NCBI RefSeq assembly: GCF_015278125.1
Contig: NZ_JADILO010000027.1
Span: forward strand, 1-62,620
Source: Vibrio fluminensis
GTDB taxonomy: Bacteria > Pseudomonadota > Gammaproteobacteria > Enterobacterales > Vibrionaceae
Reading direction: 5' to 3'
Length of the DNA: 62,620 bases
Part shown: piece by piece, positions 25,765 to 35,530 of the stretch
Numbering within the stretch: the stretch's first letter is position 1
Layout: each line of letters starts with the position of its first letter
Notes under the pieces: generated by a model
The model's input: the letters and a program-made list of their open reading frames with translations, nothing else
The model's database searches: none
What the model was told of the DNA's origin: nothing
Program-made: the position numbers and the translations under genes

Positions 25765-27033
25765 CTATGCCTTCAATGCTTGGTCGAGATCTTGCAGAAT
25801 ATCTTCAATATGTTCGATACCGACAGATAAGCGGATCATCTCAGGCGATACTCCCGCTTGACGCTGCTCAGCTTCATCCAGTTGTCGGTGCGTGGTAGAC
25901 GCTGGGTGACAAGCCAGTGATTTTGCATCGCCAATATTCACCAAACGTTTGAATATCTGCAGCGCATCGTAAAAACGCACCCCTGCTTGATAACCATCTT
26001 TCAGACCAAATGACAAAATGGCCGACGGTTTACCTTGCATGTACTTTTCTGCCAACGGATAGAATGGAGAGTCTGGCAAGCCAGCATAGCTCACCCAACT
26101 GACTTTCTCATGCTGCTTCAAAAACTCAGCCACTTTTAGTGCGTTTTCAGTATGACGCTCCATTCGCAGTGACAATGTTTCCAGACCTTGCATCAACATA
26201 AAGGCATTCATCGGTGACATGGCTGAGCCGGTATTACGCAGAGGTACGGTACGTGCACGACCAATAAAGGCTGCGGGACCAAATGCTTCGGTATACACCA
26301 CACCATGGTAAGAAGGCTCTGGTTGGTTAAATACCGGGAAACGTTCCTTGTGCTCTGCCCAAGGGAATTTACCTGAATCAACAATAATACCGCCAAGAGT
26401 CGTCCCATGCCCACCGACATATTTTGTCAACGAGTGAACCACAATATCAGCACCAAATTCGATTGGCTTGCACAGCGCTGGCGTAGCAACGGTATTATCG
26501 ACAATCACAGGAACACCTTGCGCGTGGGCAAGATCGGCTACGCGCTCGAGATCAATAATGTTTCCAGCAGGGTTGCCGATACTCTCGCAGTAAACCGCTT
26601 TGGTTTTTTCATCAATCAGTTCCGCTAAGCTCTCTGGTTTATCATCTTTAGCAAAACGAACCTCAATACCCTGCTTTGGCAGCATGTGCGCGAACAAAGT
26701 ATAAGTACCACCATATAACTGTGGTGTAGAAACGATATTGTCCCCAGCCTCAGCTAAGGTAAGAATCGCGTAGTTAATCGCCGCACTACCTGCACTCACC
26801 ACCAAACCTGCAATCCCCCCTTCTAGCGCCGCCATGCGCTTCTCAAGGACATCATTGGTCGGGTTCATAATGCGTGTGTAGATATTACCCGGTACTTCCA
26901 AGTTAAAAAGATCCGCACCATGTTGTGCGCTGTCAAACTCATAAGCCACGGTCTGGTAAATCGGTGTTGCAACCGATTTGGTGGTTGGATCGGTTTCGTA
27001 ACCAAAGTGAATCGCTAACGTTTCGTCTTTCAT
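25765..27033 (-). CDS. metY: O-acetylhomoserine (thiol)-lyase family enzyme
   Basis: A 422-residue PLP enzyme of the Cys/Met metabolism family. It is likely O-acetylhomoserine aminocarboxypropyltransferase, making homocysteine from O-acetylhomoserine and sulfide. Visible are YTRIMNPTNDVLEKRMAALEGG, the PLP-Lys site VVHSLTKYVGGHGTTLGG (Lys about residue 205) and SLACHPASTTHRQLDEAEQ near the C-terminus. The length of over 420 residues with the Lys-site insertion fits MetY and not MetB/MetC (about 385). No clear MetJ box (repeats of AGACGTCT) was found upstream. Confidence 0.92.
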   Translation of the reverse strand: MKDETLAIHFGYETDPTTKSVATPIYQTVAYEFDSAQHGADLFNLEVPGNIYTRIMNPTNDVLEKRMAALEGGIAGLVVSAGSAAINYAILTLAEAGDNIVSTPQLYGGTYTLFAHMLPKQGIEVRFAKDDKPESLAELIDEKTKAVYCESIGNPAGNIIDLERVADLAHAQGVPVIVDNTVATPALCKPIEFGADIVVHSLTKYVGGHGTTLGGIIVDSGKFPWAEHKERFPVFNQPEPSYHGVVYTEAFGPAAFIGRARTVPLRNTGSAMSPMNAFMLMQGLETLSLRMERHTENALKVAEFLKQHEKVSWVSYAGLPDSPFYPLAEKYMQGKPSAILSFGLKDGYQAGVRFYDALQIFKRLVNIGDAKSLACHPASTTHRQLDEAEQRQAGVSPEMIRLSVGIEHIEDILQDLDQALKA

Positions 27034-27535
27034 AATTCATCCATGAGAGTTGCTGTGAAAGTTCGATAATGCGCCTTTCTCACTGGTGAATAAAGCAGCA
27101 AAAAAAAGAGTTTTGATATCGGTCGTTAAAAACAACTTTATCAATAGCATGATCTTGTCGCTTTTAAGGAGTAGGGATTTGCCGATGAGGAGGCCTTAAA
27201 ATGCCTCATTTAGATTTCACAATCCAACTAGTATTTATCACTAGTTACTTACCCGCCAATAGATATGTTTGCCAATTCTTAGTGCAACCAATACCCATTC
27301 ATATAACTGCATAACAAATCATAACAAATTCAATATTACGGATAATTCTTTAAGTTGGAGATTAATCCCCTAAATGAACTAACCATTTAGATTTTTGTGC
27401 TATTCATCACTAAGTTCACAAATATAGACTTTTTAATTTAACATTGGCGTTACATAAAGGTTAACATCCAAACCAAATCTAATTACAACAAACACAACAT
27501 CTCGATTACAACCATCACTAACAGGGAAAATGCTT
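27034..27535. other. AT-rich intergenic region upstream of the symporter
   Basis: About 500 bases without a gene. It separates two divergent genes and must hold both promoters. Near 27184-27213 there is an imperfect hairpin (GAGGC ... GCCTC). A possible CRP site is listed separately. No repeat element or RNA gene was recognised. Confidence 0.6.
27396..27411 (+). promoter_or_regulatory. Possible CRP site
   Basis: TGTGCTATTCATCACT matches TGTGA-N6-TCACA at eight of ten fixed positions. It lies 125 bases upstream of the symporter start. Suggestive only. Confidence 0.4.
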
Positions 27536-29086
27536 ATGCAGTCTTTAGTTGATTTTCTGAATGGAATCATTTGGAGCCCCGCGCTGATTTACTTGTGCTT
27601 GGGCGCCGGCTTGTTTTATTCGGTCATTACACGCTTTGTTCAAATCCGTCATTTCTTTGAAATGTGGCGACTACTCTTTTCAGGTAAAAGCTCACAGAAA
27701 GGTATTTCATCTTTCCAAGCACTTGCCGTCTCACTTTCAGGTCGCGTAGGTACAGGTAACATTGCTGGTGTAGCTGCCGCTATCGGTTTTGGTGGCCCAG
27801 GAGCGGTATTTTGGATGTGGATGGTTGCCTTCTTTGGTGCTGCCACCGCTTATGCAGAATCAACACTTGCTCAAATCTATAAAGAAGATGACGATGGCCA
27901 ATTCCGTGGCGGTCCTGCTTACTACATCGAAAAAGCGATGGGACAGAAGTGGTACGCGTGGATCTTTGCCATCGCGACCATCTTTGCCTGTGGTGTGCTG
28001 CTACCGGGCGTGCAATCAAATAGTATCGGGAACGCAGTCGAAGCAGCGTTTGGTTCCGGTCAAATGATCGAAACTGCAGTCGGTACTTTTAGCTTTGCTA
28101 AAATTTTCACTGGTACAGTCATCTCTATCATTCTAGCGTTCATCATTTTTGGCGGTGTAAAGCGTATTGCTCATTTCACACAGATCGTCGTGCCATTTAT
28201 GGCACTGGCGTACATAGTGACGGCATTCGTCATCATCCTACTTAACATCAGTGCGGTTCCTGTCATTTTCGCCATGATTATCGAAGATGCTTTCTCGCCA
28301 ATGGCTGGCTTTGGTGCAGCAATTGGTTGGGGTGTGAAACGCGGTGTTTACTCAAATGAAGCGGGCCAAGGTACAGGTCCTCACGCTGCCGCTGCCGCTA
28401 ACGTTGATCACCCTGCGCAACAAGGCTTAGTACAGTCGTTCTCAATCTATATTGATACGCTATTAGTTTGTTCCGCAACTGCGTTTATGATCCTAATCAC
28501 TGGTGCTTACAACGTACACGGTGCTGGTGAAGCATTCTTGATTCAAAACGTTGCCGCTGAAATCAGTGCTAATGGCCCAGTATTTACTCAAATGGCGATT
28601 GAAAGCGCTTTACCAGGCGTTGGTAAGCCGTTTATTGCTGTGGCTCTATTCTTCTTCGCCTTCACCACAATCTTGGCTTACTACTACATTGCAGAAACCA
28701 ACATCGCTTATATCCGCCGTACTTTCAAAGTGAGCGGCCTGATGTTTATTCTAAAGCTGGTATTAATTTCAGCGGTCTTCTACGGTACGGTCAAAACTGC
28801 CAACCTTGCGTGGGCAATGGGTGATGTGGGTGTCGGCTTAATGGCATGGCTTAACATTGTCGGTATCTTGATTATTTTCTTCTTGTCAAAACCAGCGATC
28901 AAAGCACTAAAAGATTACGAAGAACAACAAAAAGCAGGTGTAACAGAGTACACATTTAACCCTGTAAAACTGGGGATCAAAGGTGCTGACTACTGGGAAG
29001 ATCGCTACCGCCGAGAGCATGGTGATCCAAAAGCCCCAGTAGATAAAGAAGTCGACGTAGAAGTGCTCAATAACACTTCATCATAA
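27536..29086 (+). CDS. Alanine/glycine:cation symporter (AGCS family)
   Basis: A 516-residue inner-membrane sodium:amino acid symporter. The family signatures are FQALAVSLSGRVGTGNIAGVAAAIGFGGPG (quoted family region, residues 60-90) and GWGVKRGVYSNEAGQGTGPHAAAAA in the middle. Eleven or so hydrophobic segments are evident and a charged cytoplasmic tail follows residue 450. It would import alanine or glycine. The ATG at 27536 has AGGG nine bases upstream; an ATG two codons earlier is possible. It ends at a strong terminator before the converging acetate transporter gene. Confidence 0.94.
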   Translation: MQSLVDFLNGIIWSPALIYLCLGAGLFYSVITRFVQIRHFFEMWRLLFSGKSSQKGISSFQALAVSLSGRVGTGNIAGVAAAIGFGGPGAVFWMWMVAFFGAATAYAESTLAQIYKEDDDGQFRGGPAYYIEKAMGQKWYAWIFAIATIFACGVLLPGVQSNSIGNAVEAAFGSGQMIETAVGTFSFAKIFTGTVISIILAFIIFGGVKRIAHFTQIVVPFMALAYIVTAFVIILLNISAVPVIFAMIIEDAFSPMAGFGAAIGWGVKRGVYSNEAGQGTGPHAAAAANVDHPAQQGLVQSFSIYIDTLLVCSATAFMILITGAYNVHGAGEAFLIQNVAAEISANGPVFTQMAIESALPGVGKPFIAVALFFFAFTTILAYYYIAETNIAYIRRTFKVSGLMFILKLVLISAVFYGTVKTANLAWAMGDVGVGLMAWLNIVGILIIFFLSKPAIKALKDYEEQQKAGVTEYTFNPVKLGIKGADYWEDRYRREHGDPKAPVDKEVDVEVLNNTSS

Positions 29087-29175
29087 TAAACCATCCCAAT
29101 ATGATGGGCATGGTATAAGAAAAATCAGTGGTATATAGCTGTACTACTCTATGGCATCACTCGATGCCTAGATCT

Positions 29176-29210
29176 AAAAAAGGGGCTAACCAAATGGTTA
29201 GCCCCTTTCT
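29176..29210. terminator. Bidirectional terminator
   Basis: A 13-bp stem AAAGGGGCTAACC / GGTTAGCCCCTTT with an AAAT loop, flanked by A and T runs, lies between converging genes. Confidence 0.92.
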
Positions 29211-29231
29211 TTTCAAAACGACTCGCGTTAA

Positions 29232-29828
29232 TTACGCAGTTGCTTGCTCTGCTGCAACGATAGGCTTAATGCGTTTCTCACCGATTGGTAGAACTACGCG
29301 ACCGAATTCGTTGTTTAGTACTTGAGCCATTGCAAAGTAAATTGCGCTTGCGCCACAGAAGATACCTTCAATACCAGCGATAGTGCCGATTACTGTGCTA
29401 CCAGTGAAATCGCGAGCTGCTAGTAGGAAGAATAGGATGGTTAGAGAACCAAACACTACTTGCTTCGCTGTTGGGTAGCATAGTGAGCCAATGAACATGA
29501 AGCCAGTGAAGATACCCCATAGAGTTAGGTACCAACCCATGAAGCTGTGTGGGCTTGCTGCTAGGCCCATTTCAGGCATTACTAGTAGACCAACTAATGT
29601 CAGCCAGAATAGACCGTAAGATGTGAACGCTGTTGTACCAAACGTGTCACCACGCTTAAAGCACATCATACCTACAAGTACTTGACCTAGGCCACCGTAG
29701 AAGATGCCCATAGCCAGAATCATAGAGTCAATTGGGAAAAAGCCTGCGTTATGGATGTTTAGCAGGATGGTTGTCATACCGAAACCCATCAGACCTAATG
29801 GTGCTGGGTTAGCCAGTTTTGTAGACAT
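29232..29828 (-). CDS. satP: Acetate/succinate transporter, GPR1/FUN34/YaaH family
   Basis: A 198-residue membrane protein with six transmembrane helices. It carries the family signature NPAPLGLMGFGMTTILLNIHNAG near the N-terminus and YGLFWLTLVG in the middle. Homologues (SatP/YaaH) take up acetate and succinate by proton symport. It is a single-gene unit. Upstream, 29829-30080 is AT-rich and contains its promoter but no gene. Confidence 0.92.
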   Translation of the reverse strand: MSTKLANPAPLGLMGFGMTTILLNIHNAGFFPIDSMILAMGIFYGGLGQVLVGMMCFKRGDTFGTTAFTSYGLFWLTLVGLLVMPEMGLAASPHSFMGWYLTLWGIFTGFMFIGSLCYPTAKQVVFGSLTILFFLLAARDFTGSTVIGTIAGIEGIFCGASAIYFAMAQVLNNEFGRVVLPIGEKRIKPIVAAEQATA

Positions 29829-30084
29829 GGGGGCGTACCTTTCAAAAAATGTGATAAAAATTACGCGCAGATTTTAAATGTGCTTAGAACAAACACAACA
29901 GCAATAGACTGAAAACTTATATTACACAAATAAACAATTCATCATATTTCAATGAAAACACCACCATTTTTCACGAAAAACCAGAAAATACACGACAAAA
30001 TGCCGCTAAATTTTCAATCATCCCCGCCAATATTTGAGTGAAAAATCAGCAATTTTCATGCTAATTGCTAACAAAATATACAAA

Positions 30085-30108
30085 AAAACCAGCCCGAAGG
30101 CTGGTTTT
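30085..30108. terminator. Terminator after guaA
   Basis: AAAACCAGCC / GGCTGGTTTT with a CGAA loop, with an additional A-run on the left that gives a U-tract for minus-strand transcripts. It is 90 bases past the guaA stop. Confidence 0.85.
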
Positions 30109-30198
30109 ACTGTTTTGATCTTTACATCAAATACGCAAACTCATTACCAAATAGTTGGAGCAGTCAACAAGGTTACTACTGCAAATATAACGGCAATA

Positions 30199-31752
30199 TT
30201 ATTCCCATTCGATTGTCGCTGGTGGCTTACCAGAGATATCGTAAACAACGCGAGAAATGCCATCTACTTCGTTAATGATACGGTTAGAAACCTTACCTAG
30301 GAAGTCGTATGGTAAGTGTGCCCAATGCGCAGTCATAAAGTCGATGGTTTCTACTGCACGTAGTGACACTACCCAGTCGTATTTACGACCATCGCCCATT
30401 ACACCTACAGAGCGTACTGGTAGGAATACGGTGAACGCTTGCGATACTTTATTGTATAGGTCTGCGTTGTGTAGCTCTTCAATAAAGATAGCGTCAGCAC
30501 GACGTAGCAAGTCACAGTACTCTTTCTTGATCTCGCCAAGAACGCGTACACCTAGACCAGGGCCTGGGAATGGGTGGCGGTATAGCATGTTGTACGGTAG
30601 ACCTAGCTCAAGACCAATCTTACGTACTTCATCTTTAAATAGCTCACGTAGTGGCTCAACAAGACCCATCGCCATATCTTCTGGCAGGCCGCCCACGTTG
30701 TGGTGTGATTTGATCACGTGCGCTTTACCCGTTTTAGAAGCCGCTGATTCGATTACGTCAGGGTAGATAGTACCTTGCGCCAACCATTTAGCGTTTTTCA
30801 GCTTCTTAGATTCTTCATCGAATACGTCTACGAAAACGTGACCGATAGTCTTACGTTTCTCTTCTGGATCCGATTTGCCTTTTAGGGCTTCTAGGAAACG
30901 CTCTTCGGCATCAACTTTAATGATGTTTAGGCCAAACTTATCGCCAAACATATCCATTACTTGCTGACCTTCGTTTAGACGAAGTAGGCCGTTATCAACG
31001 AATACACATGTTAGTTTGTCGCCGATTGCACGGTGAACCAGCATCGCTACTACTGAAGAGTCAACACCACCAGATAGACCAAGGATAACTTCGTCGTCAC
31101 CTACTTGCTCTTTGATACGTGCAACTGCATCTTCAATGATAGATTCAGAAGTCCACAGACGCTCACAACTACATACGCCAAGAACAAAGTTCTCTAGCAT
31201 TTGCAGGCCGCCTTTGGTGTGCGTTACTTCTGGGTGAAATTGTACGCCGTAGTATTTCTTCTCTTCGTTCGCCATCGCAGCGTAAGGACAAGTGTCCGTT
31301 TCGCCAACTTTTACGAAGTCTGCAGGGATTTCTACTACTTTGTCGCCGTGGCTCATCCATACGTCTTGAGTAAGCTCAAGATCTTTAAAGATTGCAGATT
31401 CACCAGAAACTTTAACTTGTGCGTAGCCGAATTCACGTTCAGTAGAACCCGCTACCTTACCACCTAGTTGCTCCGCCATAGTCTGCATGCCGTAACATAC
31501 ACCTAGTACTGGCACGCCAGAGTCAAATACGTATTGTGGAGCGCGTGGAGAGTTTTCTTCTGTTACGCTTTCAGGACCACCAGATAGGATGATGCCATCT
31601 GGGTTGAATTCACGAATATCCGCTTCTTCTACATCCCAGCTCCATAGTTCACAGTAAACACCGATTTCACGAACACGGCGTGCAACAAGCTGAGTGTATT
31701 GAGAACCGAAGTCCAGGATCAGAATACGTTGGTCATGGATATTTTTAGTCAT
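30199..31752 (-). CDS. guaA: GMP synthase (glutamine-hydrolysing)
   Basis: GuaA converts XMP to GMP. The 517-residue protein has the class I glutamine amidotransferase domain (residues 1-200) with the nucleophile motif VLGVCYGMQ and the His/Glu pair in GVQFHPEVTHT. The ATP-pyrophosphatase domain follows with the P-loop GLSGGVDSSV near residue 225, and the C-terminal dimerisation domain ends in KPPATIEWE. It is second in a guaB-guaA unit with 211 bases between, larger than in E. coli. Confidence 0.98.
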   Translation of the reverse strand: MTKNIHDQRILILDFGSQYTQLVARRVREIGVYCELWSWDVEEADIREFNPDGIILSGGPESVTEENSPRAPQYVFDSGVPVLGVCYGMQTMAEQLGGKVAGSTEREFGYAQVKVSGESAIFKDLELTQDVWMSHGDKVVEIPADFVKVGETDTCPYAAMANEEKKYYGVQFHPEVTHTKGGLQMLENFVLGVCSCERLWTSESIIEDAVARIKEQVGDDEVILGLSGGVDSSVVAMLVHRAIGDKLTCVFVDNGLLRLNEGQQVMDMFGDKFGLNIIKVDAEERFLEALKGKSDPEEKRKTIGHVFVDVFDEESKKLKNAKWLAQGTIYPDVIESAASKTGKAHVIKSHHNVGGLPEDMAMGLVEPLRELFKDEVRKIGLELGLPYNMLYRHPFPGPGLGVRVLGEIKKEYCDLLRRADAIFIEELHNADLYNKVSQAFTVFLPVRSVGVMGDGRKYDWVVSLRAVETIDFMTAHWAHLPYDFLGKVSNRIINEVDGISRVVYDISGKPPATIEWE

Positions 31753-31785
31753 TTTGAGCAGTCTTATAAGCTAGGTTATGAAAAC

Positions 31786-31805
31786 GAGGCGAGTTTACCC
31801 GCCTC
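31786..31805 (-). other. Hairpin in the guaB-guaA spacer
   Basis: GAGGCG / CGCCTC with an eight-base loop, followed on the minus strand by GTTTTC. It lies 34 bases before guaA. It could attenuate or partially terminate transcription between the two genes, or stabilise mRNA ends. Confidence 0.55.
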
Positions 31806-31963
31806 TTATCAATGCTTCAAGGAAAAAAGCAAACGTTTACGTCAGATATATAGATTTTATTTTTACTTCAGTATTTCAGCTAAGAGCAAAGAGAAAGCGC
31901 GCCGTTTATAAGCATAAATGAGCACTTTCGATGCCGCTATTAAGTGAAATAATCAGTAAAAAA

Positions 31964-33427
31964 TTAACCGCGACGGTAGTTTGGTGCTTCCTTAGTAATT
32001 TGAACGTCGTGTACGTGCGATTCAGCCATGCCCGCACCTGAGATGCGAACGAATTCCGCTTTAGTACGCATGTCTTCGATCGTTGCTGAGCCAGTAAGAC
32101 CCATGCTTGAACGTAGACCACCCATTTGTTGGTGAACGATCTCTTTAAGTAGACCTTTGTATGCGATACGACCTTCAATACCTTCTGGTACTAGCTTGTC
32201 TGCTGCGTTGTCAGACTGGAAGTAACGGTCAGAAGAACCTTGCGACATTGCACCTAGTGAACCCATGCCACGGTATGCTTTGTAAGAACGACCATTGTAA
32301 AGAATCACTTCACCTGGAGCTTCTTCAGTACCTGCAAACATAGAGCCAACCATCACACATGATGCACCCGCTACGATTGCTTTACAGATGTCGCCAGAGA
32401 AACGGATACCGCCGTCAGCGATAACTGGGATACCGAATTCGTTTGCTACTTCTGCTGCATCTGCGATAGCCGTTACTTGAGGAACGCCAACACCAGTTAC
32501 GATACGAGTCGTACAGATAGAGCCAGGGCCGATACCCACTTTAACTGCGCTTACGCCAGCTTCGATCAATGCACGAGCGCCAGCACCTGTTGCTACGTTA
32601 CCACCAATGATGTCTAGATTTGGATGCGCAGCGCGAGTTTCGCGAATACGGTTTAGAACACCTTCAGAGTGACCATGTGAAGAGTCAATAAGTAGTACGT
32701 CAACACCAGCATCAACTAGCGCTTGAACACGCTCTTCGTTACCAGCACCAGCACCAACTGCTGCGCCGACACGTAGGCGACCTTGCGCATCTTTACATGC
32801 GTTTGGTTTGGTTTCTGCTTTATGGAAGTCTTTTGCGGTGATCATACCGGTTAGCTGGAACTCATCGTTCACTACCAATACTTTTTCAACACGCGCTTCA
32901 TGCATTTTCTCTTGAACTTCAGCACGCTCTGCACCTTCTTTAACCGCTGCAAGGCGCTCTTTAGGTGTCATTACTACTGATACTTTCTTAGAAAGGTCTG
33001 TTACAAAGCGAACGTCACGACCAGTGATGATACCCACTAGTTCGTTGCTTTCAGTTACGACAGGGAAGCCTGCAAAACCGTGCTTCTCAGTTAACGCAAC
33101 TACGTCTGCAATCGTTGCATCTGGACTTACTGTGACCGGATCGGTAACCACACCTGATTCGTACTTCTTAACCGCACGAACCTCAGCAGCTTGCTGCTCA
33201 ATTGACATGTTTTTGTGGATAAAGCCAATGCCACCCTCTTGCGCTAGCGCGATTGCTAGACGAGCTTCAGTAACGGTGTCCATAGACGCCGAAATCATTG
33301 GGATGTTTAGGGTGATGTTCTTAGTTAACTGAGTGCGAAGATCAGCTGTGTTTGGGAGAACAGTGGAGTGAGCTGGCACGAGTAGTACGTCATCGAATGT
33401 CAGCGCTTCTTTGGCAATTCTTAGCAT
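31964..33427 (-). CDS. guaB: IMP dehydrogenase
   Basis: GuaB oxidises IMP to XMP with NAD, the committed step to guanine nucleotides. The 487-residue enzyme has the barrel start EALTFDDVLLVPAHS, two CBS domains (about residues 95-205), the catalytic Cys loop KVGIGPGSICTTRIVTGVG and the flap YRGMGSLGAM. The ATG at 33427 gives the usual MLRIAKEAL N-terminus; another ATG is two codons upstream. A TATAAT -10 sequence lies upstream at about 33543-33548 on the minus strand, in the region shared with xseA. Confidence 0.98.
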   Translation of the reverse strand: MLRIAKEALTFDDVLLVPAHSTVLPNTADLRTQLTKNITLNIPMISASMDTVTEARLAIALAQEGGIGFIHKNMSIEQQAAEVRAVKKYESGVVTDPVTVSPDATIADVVALTEKHGFAGFPVVTESNELVGIITGRDVRFVTDLSKKVSVVMTPKERLAAVKEGAERAEVQEKMHEARVEKVLVVNDEFQLTGMITAKDFHKAETKPNACKDAQGRLRVGAAVGAGAGNEERVQALVDAGVDVLLIDSSHGHSEGVLNRIRETRAAHPNLDIIGGNVATGAGARALIEAGVSAVKVGIGPGSICTTRIVTGVGVPQVTAIADAAEVANEFGIPVIADGGIRFSGDICKAIVAGASCVMVGSMFAGTEEAPGEVILYNGRSYKAYRGMGSLGAMSQGSSDRYFQSDNAADKLVPEGIEGRIAYKGLLKEIVHQQMGGLRSSMGLTGSATIEDMRTKAEFVRISGAGMAESHVHDVQITKEAPNYRRG

Positions 33428-33657
33428 TTGCAATATCTCACAATAGATAGGTAGAAAGAAAATCCAATCTCATCGTTTCGCATAATGAGTACAGAAAGTA
33501 AGGAAACTTTGCTGCATTTGGATTAGATATTGCGGAGGGATTATACGGTGAAGATTGTCGCTTGACCACAAATTTATTTAATTTTTTTCTTGCATTTACC
33601 CCCTTGCTATGTATTATATTGCCGCTAATTTCCATACTCACGCCTACGAGATTAGCT

Positions 33658-34989
33658 GTGTCATCTCTGACCAATCAAAATATCTTTACCGTATCGAGAC
33701 TTAACGCAGAAGTGCGCCTTTTGCTTGAGAATGAAATGGGGATCGTTTGGTTAGTTGGTGAGATATCTAACTTCTCCGCACCAGTCTCTGGTCACTGGTA
33801 CTTCACCCTTAAAGATGCTCGCGCCCAAGTCAAATGTGCCATGTTCCGTGGTAACAATCGACATGTCTCTTTCAAGCCAACCAATGGCAATCAAGTCTTA
33901 GTTAAAGCCCGTCTGTCTCTCTATGAGCCACGTGGTGACTATCAATTGATCATCGAAAGTATGCAGCCTGAAGGTGATGGTCGTCTGCAACAGCAATTTG
34001 AAGAACTCAAAATGAAGCTGGCAGCGGAAGGTCTATTTGCTCAAACCAGTAAACAGCCTTTACCAGAACATCCTAAATGCGTGGGTATTGTTACCTCAAA
34101 AACCGGCGCTGCACTGTTTGATATTCTTGATGTATTAAAACGTCGTGACCCTTCATTACCTATCATCATTTATCCAACCATGGTGCAAGGTGAAGAAGCG
34201 GCGATTCAAATTGCTCAAGCGATTGGTTGCGCTAATAGCCGCAATGAATGTGATGTATTGATTGTCGGTCGTGGCGGCGGCTCATTGGAAGATCTGTGGT
34301 GTTTCAACAATGAAATATTGGCGCGCACCATTGCGGCCAGCCAAATTCCGATCATCAGTGCGGTAGGTCATGAAGTTGATGTCACCATCGCTGACTTTGT
34401 TGCGGACATGCGTGCACCAACACCTTCTGCCGCAGCTGAACTCGTTAGCCGAGATAACAGCCACAAAGCACAAGGTTTAGCGACTCGTGAGCAGAAACTT
34501 TTTGCCGCGATGCGATACTACTTTGCCGAGCAGAAACAGAGCTTGCGTCAACTAGAGCACCGCTTAGATAGACAACATCCAAAGCAGCAGTTGCAGCGTC
34601 AAAGCCAACAGCTTGATGAACTGGACGGTCGTCTTCAACGTGCGATGCAGCGATTTATTGCTCAGTATCAACAGAAAATCGAGCGCCAGCTACACCGTAT
34701 TCAGCTGCACTCGCCCGCTAAACGTCTTAGTGCACAACAGGCAGCACTCGCTCGCGTTGAACAAAAGCTTTTAGATGCAATGGACAGAAAGTTACTCAAA
34801 TCTCGTCATCAACTTGCGCTAGCGGCTGAAAAACTCGATACGGTAAGCCCACTGGCAACACTTAAGCGCGGTTACTCGATCACCCAAACAGAACACGGCG
34901 ATGTGGTTCACTCAGCGCAAGATGTAAAAACGGGCGATACACTGATCACCCGTTTAGCTGATGGCAAACTACGTTCAACCGTCAATTAA
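33658..34989 (+). CDS. xseA: Exodeoxyribonuclease VII large subunit
   Basis: XseA degrades single-stranded DNA with XseB. The 443-residue protein has the N-terminal OB fold (NQNIFTVSRLNAEVRLLLE, then VWLVGEISNFSAPVSGHWYFTLKD), the catalytic domain with CVGIVTSKTGAALFDIL, the GRGGGSLEDLWCFN loop and SAVGHEVDVTIADFVADMRAPTPSAAAE, and a long C-terminal coiled coil. The start is GTG at 33658, giving the family N-terminus (SSLTNQNIF). The 32 codons ahead of it are hydrophobic and unlike the family. It ends overlapping the converging yfgJ stop by four bases. Confidence 0.95.
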   Translation: MSSLTNQNIFTVSRLNAEVRLLLENEMGIVWLVGEISNFSAPVSGHWYFTLKDARAQVKCAMFRGNNRHVSFKPTNGNQVLVKARLSLYEPRGDYQLIIESMQPEGDGRLQQQFEELKMKLAAEGLFAQTSKQPLPEHPKCVGIVTSKTGAALFDILDVLKRRDPSLPIIIYPTMVQGEEAAIQIAQAIGCANSRNECDVLIVGRGGGSLEDLWCFNNEILARTIAASQIPIISAVGHEVDVTIADFVADMRAPTPSAAAELVSRDNSHKAQGLATREQKLFAAMRYYFAEQKQSLRQLEHRLDRQHPKQQLQRQSQQLDELDGRLQRAMQRFIAQYQQKIERQLHRIQLHSPAKRLSAQQAALARVEQKLLDAMDRKLLKSRHQLALAAEKLDTVSPLATLKRGYSITQTEHGDVVHSAQDVKTGDTLITRLADGKLRSTVN

Positions 34990-35213
34990 TCTACTTTTTT
35001 CTCAAACTCGAACCGTACTCGCGACTTCGATTTAAGCTCATTGCAGCTATTGCAAAAGTAGTTCGCGGCACCGCATGCCTGCAACTTTTCCAGTTGTGCC
35101 TGACAATCAGGGCAATAACCGACCTTTAGAAATGACTCTGTACAGTTGTTACAGTGGTAGTACCCTTGCCAATCAAGTTCTTGCTGGCATTGCGGGCACA
35201 CATTCTCACACAT
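34986..35213 (-). CDS. yfgJ: Zinc-ribbon protein, YfgJ family
   Basis: A 75-residue double zinc ribbon. Cys pairs occur as CPQC, CNNC, CPDC and then ACGAANYFCNSC, matching E. coli YfgJ including the conserved LQACGAANYFC segment. It probably binds two zinc ions; partner unknown. ATG 35213 has AGGGA six bases upstream. The same frame stays open and Cys-rich for another 36 codons upstream (see separate entry), so a longer form is possible. The position next to the der cluster is conserved in E. coli. Confidence 0.88.
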   Translation of the reverse strand: MCENVCPQCQQELDWQGYYHCNNCTESFLKVGYCPDCQAQLEKLQACGAANYFCNSCNELKSKSRVRFEFEKKVD

Positions 35214-35321
35214 TATTTTTCCCTCATGGTTCCACTGGATCCTATTGTGACGGCATGTCGCACATCGCTCTATGATCTTTGTCACGTCAACATAGCCGTC
35301 ACATTGCGAGCATCGATTAAT
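35214..35321 (-). other. In-frame Cys-rich extension upstream of yfgJ
   Basis: The yfgJ frame is open from a TAG at 35325 and reads CSQC, 12 residues, CATC, then RHNRIQWNHEGKI up to the annotated ATG. The C-x2-C-x12-C-x2-C spacing suits a further zinc site. There is no ATG in this part; possible starts are GTG at 35285 (after the first CxxC) or ATT at 35321. Either a remnant of a longer protein or an unconventional start. Confidence 0.5.
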
Positions 35322-35530
35322 TGACTAAAAAGCACTCTATCTGTCAAGATGATCTTCATAAGATCATCTGCTAAATCCATTTTGATCAGCGATCTACCCC
35401 AAAAAGAATATTTATATAACCACATACCGAAAGCATAAGTTACATATCCTGTTTTTGGATTTTAATCGATATTAAAATCTTAAATATGAATTATAAAGCC
35501 ACATTTAAAGAATTTAATAAAAAGATCGCA

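Noticed and set aside
25765..27033. SAM riboswitch or MetJ operator controlling metY
   Set aside because: No AGACGTCT repeats and no recognisable riboswitch core in 27034-27300.
33428..33560. PurR operator upstream of guaB
   Set aside because: Only a weak GCGAAACGAT match to the PurR consensus; insufficient.
35280..35530. Small genes between yfgJ and the AlaX-like gene
   Set aside because: Apart from the yfgJ extension, frames are short, AT-rich and without start signals.
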